Shown one piece after another: positions 5,746 to 9,405 of a stretch of 9,405 bases of DNA. Each line of letters begins with the position of its first letter. The first letter of the stretch is position 1. The position numbers and the translations under genes are program-made. Under the pieces are notes generated by a model. The model did no database searches. It had not been told where the DNA came from and saw only the letters and a list, made by a program, of their open reading frames with translations. The stretch covers positions 1 to 9,405 of the forward strand of contig JASKZZ010000268.1 of NCBI GenBank assembly GCA_030147335.1. The letters are read 5' to 3'. This stretch comes from Herpetosiphonaceae bacterium (GTDB lineage: Bacteria > Chloroflexota > Chloroflexia > Chloroflexales > Kallotenuaceae).

Positions 5746-7272
5746 GTGCCAAAGTTTCCCGGCTTGACCAGATTCGTCACGTTGATGCTCGTGTTAACAT
5801 TCATGAGCGCTTTGCTTGCTGCCTGTGGCGGATCTACTCCCGCGGCTGAACCAGGTTCGCTTGGCGGTAGTGCCAGTCCTGCGGCGGGCGGTGCGACCTC
5901 GCCTGCGACGAGTGCGGGCAGCGTGGCCTCGCCTGCGACAAGTGCGGGCGGTGCGGTTGCCAGTCCTGCAACGAGTGCGAGTGCCACAGCAGCTTCAGGC
6001 GAGACAAATACAACCACTTCAACTCGCTGTCCGGAAGGGACAACAACCGTTTCTACCGAGGGCATAAGCAATCAATTCTCCGGCACGACCCTTAACATGG
6101 TTACTGCGAACCACGCTTGGGCCGAAGCAATGCAACCCTTGATCCCTGCCTTTGAACAGGCAAGCGGTATGAAGATGAACATTTCCAGCTATGGTGAGGA
6201 TCAACTTTCCAACCAACTCACCGTCCGCTTTACCTCGGGTAGCGGGGACATTGACGCATTTATGTTCCGGCCATTGCAGGAAGGTCGTCTCTTTGCAAGC
6301 AACGGCTGGCTCGCAAATATCACCAACAACGTCCAAGGTGCAGGCGATTGGAACTGGGAAGATTTCCAAACACCAGCGCGTGGCACTGTTACGTTCGATA
6401 ATACAACCTACGGTGTGCCAATCGTCACGGAACGTGAGATTTTATACTACCGTAAAGACTTATTCGAGCAAGCGGGCATTGAAGTGCCCAAGACGCTGGA
6501 AGAGATGATGGCGGCGGCCGAGAAGTTGCACGACCCAGCCAACAATATGTTCGGATTCGTAGCTCGTGGGCAGCGCGCACCGGCTGTCACACAGTTTTCC
6601 AGCTTCCTGTACAGCCATGGCGGTGAGTGGGCCGACGGCAATGAGTCGGCGCTCGACTCACCTGAATCGATCCAGGCATACAAATTCTACGGTGATATCT
6701 TAAATAAGTACGGCGCTCCCGGCGTGCTGAACATGAGCTGGCCACAGGCAATCGGGATCTTTGGTCAGGGCCAGGCAGCGATGTACACCGACGCCGACAG
6801 CCTGTATCCTAACCTGCTCGATCCAGCCAAATCTACGGTGACGGAGAATGTTGGCTACGCGCTGTTCCCGGCGGGGCCGGCTGGCTCGAAGCCCTACAAT
6901 GTAACCTCCTGGGCGCTTGGTATCAGCGAGGCGTCACAAAAGAAAGACGCTGCGTTTGAGTTCGTCAAGTGGGCCACAAGCCAGCCGGTTGTTTCGCAGC
7001 TTCAGCAAGGTGGTTTACCAGGAGCACGTACATCGGTCTGGGAGTCGCCGGAGGGAACGTGTGGCTTCCCCGAGGAGCTGGCGCAGGTGATTCAACAATC
7101 GGCGGAAGTCGGCGTTGATCATGATCGCCCGCTGGTAATCAATGTGGGCCAGGCACGCGATATTGTGGGCGGTCCGATCGTCGCCGCGATCCAGGGCCAG
7201 GACGTTGAGGCCGCAGTCAAGGAAGCGGATACAGCGTTCACTCAATTCCTCCAGCAAGAAGGCAGCCGGTAG
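5746..7272 (+). CDS. Carbohydrate ABC transporter substrate-binding lipoprotein (family 1, CUT1 type)
   Basis: This 508-residue protein should be exported and lipid-anchored. It has a basic/hydrophobic signal segment (residues 1-22) and the lipobox LLAAC with the modified cysteine at C27. Residues 28 to about 110 are a flexible Ala/Ser/Pro/Thr/Gly linker containing SPAT(SA) repeats. The SBP_bac_1 domain follows from about residue 113. Typical features are the FEQASGMKMNISSY strand region, GDIDAFMFRPLQEG and GVPIVTEREILYYRKDLFEQAGIEVPKTLEEM, the ligand-cleft and hinge segments. A C-terminal YNVTSWALGIS...AAFEFVKWATS block is characteristic of sugar-binding proteins of this class. The many tryptophans of the domain suit carbohydrate stacking, but the ligand cannot be named. 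GTG 5746 is the start because AAGGAG at 5733-5738 is 7 bases upstream and the signal peptide follows directly. The two permease genes come next after a hairpin-containing spacer. Confidence 0.93.
   Translation: MPKFPGLTRFVTLMLVLTFMSALLAACGGSTPAAEPGSLGGSASPAAGGATSPATSAGSVASPATSAGGAVASPATSASATAASGETNTTTSTRCPEGTTTVSTEGISNQFSGTTLNMVTANHAWAEAMQPLIPAFEQASGMKMNISSYGEDQLSNQLTVRFTSGSGDIDAFMFRPLQEGRLFASNGWLANITNNVQGAGDWNWEDFQTPARGTVTFDNTTYGVPIVTEREILYYRKDLFEQAGIEVPKTLEEMMAAAEKLHDPANNMFGFVARGQRAPAVTQFSSFLYSHGGEWADGNESALDSPESIQAYKFYGDILNKYGAPGVLNMSWPQAIGIFGQGQAAMYTDADSLYPNLLDPAKSTVTENVGYALFPAGPAGSKPYNVTSWALGISEASQKKDAAFEFVKWATSQPVVSQLQQGGLPGARTSVWESPEGTCGFPEELAQVIQQSAEVGVDHDRPLVINVGQARDIVGGPIVAAIQGQDVEAAVKEADTAFTQFLQQEGSR
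5869..5982 (+). repeat. Imperfect tandem repeat encoding the lipoprotein linker
   Basis: Near-repeats of CCTGCGACGAGTGCGGGC-like units encode SPATSA at residues 52-57, 62-67 and 73-78, with diverged SPAAGGA-type copies before them. The unit spacing is about 10-11 codons. This region links the lipid anchor to the binding domain and is likely prone to length variation by slippage. It is coding repeat DNA, not a mobile element. Confidence 0.7.
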
Positions 7273-7287
7273 TTAGCGATGGTATGT

Positions 7288-7317
7288 GTGGAGCGTCTGC
7301 ATGATTGGGCGCTCCAC
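7288..7317 (+). promoter_or_regulatory. Strong intercistronic hairpin between binding-protein and permease genes
   Basis: GTGGAGCG (7288-7295) and CGCTCCAC (7310-7317) form a perfect 8-bp stem. With wobble pairs, 7296-7299 can extend it onto 7306-7309, leaving a 6-base loop. It starts 15 bases after the binding-protein stop and ends 20 bases before the permease start, leaving the permease ribosome site free. There is no T-run, so full termination is unlikely. Such stems between binding-protein and permease genes often protect the upstream message from 3' exonucleases or cause partial termination, giving an excess of binding protein. Confidence 0.6.
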
Positions 7318-7337
7318 CTGCTATGAAGGAAACGTCC

Positions 7338-8225
7338 ATGACTCTTTCTACCTGGGCTAACCGGCACATCAAGTGGCTCTTCATTCTGCCGGCCACGCTG
7401 TTTGTTGCGCTGATGATGATCTTTCCGATTTTGTACACCACACGGCTGAGCTTTTACGCGTGGAGCATGTCGGCTATTACCCCACCACGCTGGGTTGGGC
7501 TCGACAATTACATTGCGATTTTTACGAGCGACCCCCGGTTTATGGACGCGCTCCAGCGCACGTTCGTGTTTACGATCGGGGCGGTAGCGATTGAGCTGGT
7601 ATTGGGCGTGGCGATTGCGCTGTTGCTGAACGGAAAATATCCCGGCCAGGGATTGATCAAGACGCTGATCTTACTGCCGATGGTGGCAACGCCCGTAGCA
7701 ATTGGGATGGCCTGGCTGTTGATTTTCGAGCCGACGATTGGTTTCGCTAATGCCTTTCTGCGCGCGTTGAATTTGCCGCCGCAGCCGTGGCTCGCATCTA
7801 CAAATCAAGCGCTCGCATCTCTGATTGTGGTAGACGTATGGCAATGGACGCCGATGATCATTTTGATCGCGCTGGCGGGCCTGGCCACGGTTCCGGAGGA
7901 GCCGATTGAGGCAGCGATCGTTGACGGTGCAAATAGCTGGCAACGACTCCGCCATATTACGTTGCCACTGATTGCCCCCACGCTGGTCGCCGCTACGCTG
8001 CTGCGTTCGATCGATGCGCTTAAGACGTTTGATATCATCTACACCATGACGCAGGGCGGGCCAGGTTTTGCGACGGAAACGTTGAATATTTATACCTACG
8101 TCCAGGGGTTTCAGTATTTCCAGCTTGGGCTGGCGTCATCGCTGCTGGTTGTGTTCTTCGCAATCGTATTAGGGGTTAGCTTGCTTCTCGCCCAGGTACG
8201 TAATCGATGGGGGGCAACATCATGA
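7338..8225 (+). CDS. Carbohydrate ABC transporter permease, MalF/UgpA type
   Basis: This 295-residue inner-membrane protein has about six hydrophobic segments, near residues 13-35, 74-98, 108-130, 159-181, 211-229 and 265-285. The cytoplasmic EAA loop, which docks on the ATPase, reads EAAIVDGANSWQRLRHITLP (191-210), with the conserved E-A-A and G. The GLDNYIAIF segment near residue 54 and TQGGPGFATETL near 238 are typical of the MalF/UgpA subunit of CUT1 importers. ATG 7338 was chosen because GAAGGA at 7325-7330 is 7 bases upstream. In-frame TTG 7305 and ATG 7323 lie inside the hairpin or ahead of the ribosome site and would add residues unlike the family. Its stop overlaps the second permease start as ATGA (8222-8225). 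It should pair with the MalG-type subunit below and a shared ATPase not in the window. Confidence 0.93.
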   Translation: MTLSTWANRHIKWLFILPATLFVALMMIFPILYTTRLSFYAWSMSAITPPRWVGLDNYIAIFTSDPRFMDALQRTFVFTIGAVAIELVLGVAIALLLNGKYPGQGLIKTLILLPMVATPVAIGMAWLLIFEPTIGFANAFLRALNLPPQPWLASTNQALASLIVVDVWQWTPMIILIALAGLATVPEEPIEAAIVDGANSWQRLRHITLPLIAPTLVAATLLRSIDALKTFDIIYTMTQGGPGFATETLNIYTYVQGFQYFQLGLASSLLVVFFAIVLGVSLLLAQVRNRWGATS

Positions 8226-9106
8226 GAGACGTACCACCAAGCCACATTGTTGCAACGACGCCACGCATCGGCACTGCTCCTGCGGTCGCGCGACGACGTT
8301 TCCAGCCCAACCTCTTGCTGCGGTATCTGGCAATCATGCTGGTCGTAATCAGCTTTATGTTTCCGTTTTTCTGGATGCTGCTGGCCTCGTTCAAAGCGCA
8401 AACCGATATTCTGAACGTGCAGCGCATCTTCTCGTTCTCGCCAACGCTGATGCACTACCGCAACGTCTTCGGCGCGTATGCCTTCTTCAATTTCATGTGG
8501 AACAGCTTGGTCGTCGCTGTCCTATCTACGTTGTTCTCACTGGTGCTTGCTCTGCCAGCTGCCTATGCTATCGCGCGTTTTCGTATGCCGCGACTCGGAC
8601 TCGTTCTGCTGGCGGCGCGAATCGTACCCGGCATTACATTTCTCATCCCGTGGTTTATCCTTTTCTCACGGCTTGGGTTGGTCGGATCGTACACAGCGCT
8701 GGTGCTGAGCCATATGATGGTGGGCATGCCCTTTATCGCCTGGATTATGATCTCGTTCTTTGAGGGATTGCCGACCGAACTGGAAGAGGCGGGGCAAGTG
8801 GATGGGTTGACACGAATCGGTTCGTTTCTACGCATTGCGCTTCCGCTGTCCACGCCAGGGATTATCACCGGATCTATCCTTTCGTTCATTTTCTCATGGA
8901 ATAATTTTATGTTCTCGGTGGTTCTGGCTGATCAAAGCACGCGCACGCTGCCGGTTGCCATCTTTAACTTCATCTCCTACGCGTCAATCGATTGGGGCGG
9001 CTTAATGGCAGCGGCGGTAACGATCACGCTGCCAGTGCTGCTGATCGCGCTGATCGTCCAACGCTACATCATCAGTGGTTTGACGGCCGGCGCAACCAAG
9101 GGTTAA
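8222..9106 (+). CDS. Carbohydrate ABC transporter permease, MalG/UgpE type
   Basis: This 294-residue inner-membrane protein is the second permease half. After a basic N-terminal tail, membrane segments fall near residues 32-54, 92-118, 127-148, 157-179, 211-233 and 260-282. The EAA loop reads EAGQVDGLTRIGSFLRIALP (189-208), and FPFFWMLLASFK followed by FNFMWNSL is typical of MalG/UgpE proteins. ATG 8222 overlaps the preceding stop (ATGA), giving translational coupling, with a G-run at 8209-8214 seven bases upstream. An in-frame ATG at 8207 would add five residues (MGGNI) and is a real alternative. No ATP-binding subunit follows. CUT1 systems often share one MsmK/UgpC-type ATPase encoded elsewhere. 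Confidence 0.92.
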   Translation: MRDVPPSHIVATTPRIGTAPAVARRRFQPNLLLRYLAIMLVVISFMFPFFWMLLASFKAQTDILNVQRIFSFSPTLMHYRNVFGAYAFFNFMWNSLVVAVLSTLFSLVLALPAAYAIARFRMPRLGLVLLAARIVPGITFLIPWFILFSRLGLVGSYTALVLSHMMVGMPFIAWIMISFFEGLPTELEEAGQVDGLTRIGSFLRIALPLSTPGIITGSILSFIFSWNNFMFSVVLADQSTRTLPVAIFNFISYASIDWGGLMAAAVTITLPVLLIALIVQRYIISGLTAGATKG

Positions 9107-9283
9107 CGAACGGTAGGCACTCCTTCCCAGAGAATATGTTAAAAATTTCTGCCACGCTCTCTGCAGCGCCAGAGTGTGTGAAACGTATTTAAGGTCTCCA
9201 CTGAGCAGCAAAAAAGAAGTGTTCTGAGTCACGAATATTCCCACGTGAACAGGTCGCATGACACCACGGGTCATTTGACCGTA
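9107..9283. other. Intergenic region after the transporter operon; weak stem-loops only
   Basis: CACGCTCT (9153-9160) can pair with AGAGTGTG (9171-9178) using one G-U pair, and a nested CTCTG/CAGAG alternative exists. Neither is followed by a T-run, so neither is a classical terminator, though one could mark the operon's 3' end. GGTCA/TGACC at 9269-9280 is a short inverted repeat with a 2-base centre. An 18-codon frame at 9136-9192 has no good ribosome site. No gene is supported here. Confidence 0.35.
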
Positions 9284-9405
9284 TTATGTTGTCGATTGTT
9301 GCTCCGTGCCTATCTGTTCGAGTTGATATGGAGCTTTCTTATCGATAGCCCCTACGAACTGGGGTAAGCGCTGGTGACCGAGCAATTGCCGGATCGCCAT
9401 GTTCT
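9284..9405 (-). pseudogene. C-terminal fragment entering from the right edge; possible degenerate tyrosine recombinase
   Basis: On the minus strand a frame is open from the window edge to TAA at 9286-9284. It contains MAIRQLLGHQRLPQFVGAID, then KKAPYQLEQIG. The LLGHQRL block resembles the LGHxxxxTT motif of tyrosine recombinases and phage integrases, where the histidine is part of the active site and a tyrosine nucleophile follows about nine residues later (TTxIYA). Here the TT is missing and no tyrosine stands at the expected place (QFVGA), so if the family is right this copy is probably inactive. The evidence is one short motif in 39 residues, so an unrelated protein is possible. It converges on the transporter operon. 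Confidence 0.3.

Noticed and set aside
5727..6071. Ala/Val/Pro-rich minus-strand frame opposite the lipoprotein linker
   Set aside because: Its repetitive composition simply mirrors the linker repeat on the plus strand.
9136..9192. 18-codon plus-strand ORF after the second permease
   Set aside because: It has no good ribosome site, no recognisable content, and overlaps the possible stem-loop.
9229..9248. TCACG/CGTGA inverted repeat with GAATATTC inside, as an insertion-sequence end or attachment site
   Set aside because: The arms are only 5 bp, no matching copy or target duplication was found in the window, and chance occurrence is likely.
1..9405. CRISPR arrays, tRNA, rRNA or riboswitches
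   Set aside because: No regularly spaced repeats, cloverleaf-like sequence with a TTCGA-type arm in context, or recognised riboswitch core was seen on reading either strand.

Overview
The window looks like chromosomal DNA from a moderately GC-rich bacterium. It is probably from the Chloroflexota: the solute-binding lipoprotein has the long Ala/Ser/Pro/Thr/Gly linker common there, starts mix ATG and GTG with strong AGGAG-type ribosome sites, and a P450 beginning with a PPGPRGLPFLGN-type motif fits. The phylum is an inference from protein style, not proven.

Layout. (1) Positions 1-1199 hold a decayed divergent pair. On the minus strand is the N-terminal part of a cytochrome P450, running off the left edge and interrupted by one in-frame TAG. 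On the plus strand is a TetR-type regulator broken by a nonsense codon, a frameshift and a second stop. (2) Positions 1427-5526 hold four intact co-oriented metabolic genes: a sugar-phosphate isomerase/epimerase-type TIM barrel, a zinc-dependent medium-chain polyol/sugar dehydrogenase, a small OMP-decarboxylase-superfamily (HPS/KGPDC-like) TIM barrel, and a LarA-type nickel-pincer racemase/epimerase homologue. A 24-codon mini-ORF with an excellent ribosome site follows. (3) Positions 5746-9106 encode a CUT1-type carbohydrate ABC importer: lipoprotein binding protein and two permeases, but no ATPase. (4) At the right edge a minus-strand reading frame enters the window; its C-terminal residues weakly resemble a degraded tyrosine recombinase.

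Working model. The importer brings in a sugar, polyol or sugar acid. The LarA homologue and the isomerase/epimerase reshape its stereochemistry or carbonyl position, the zinc dehydrogenase oxidises a hydroxyl, and the HPS/KGPDC-like enzyme cleaves or decarboxylates the product. No kinase, no 6-phospho-3-hexuloisomerase, no transporter ATPase and no LarB/C/E cofactor genes lie in the window, so these functions must be supplied from elsewhere. I do not recognise this exact gene combination as a characterised pathway, and it is the most interesting part of the window.

Expression. All seven intact genes read on the plus strand. Dehydrogenase and HPS-like genes overlap by ATGA, as do the two permeases. 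The 117-base gap before the dehydrogenase carries a candidate promoter and two inverted repeats. The 219-base gap before the binding protein carries a perfect 12-bp palindrome. A strong hairpin separates the binding-protein gene from the permease genes, as expected where the binding protein is made in excess. No regulator gene for the operon is visible.
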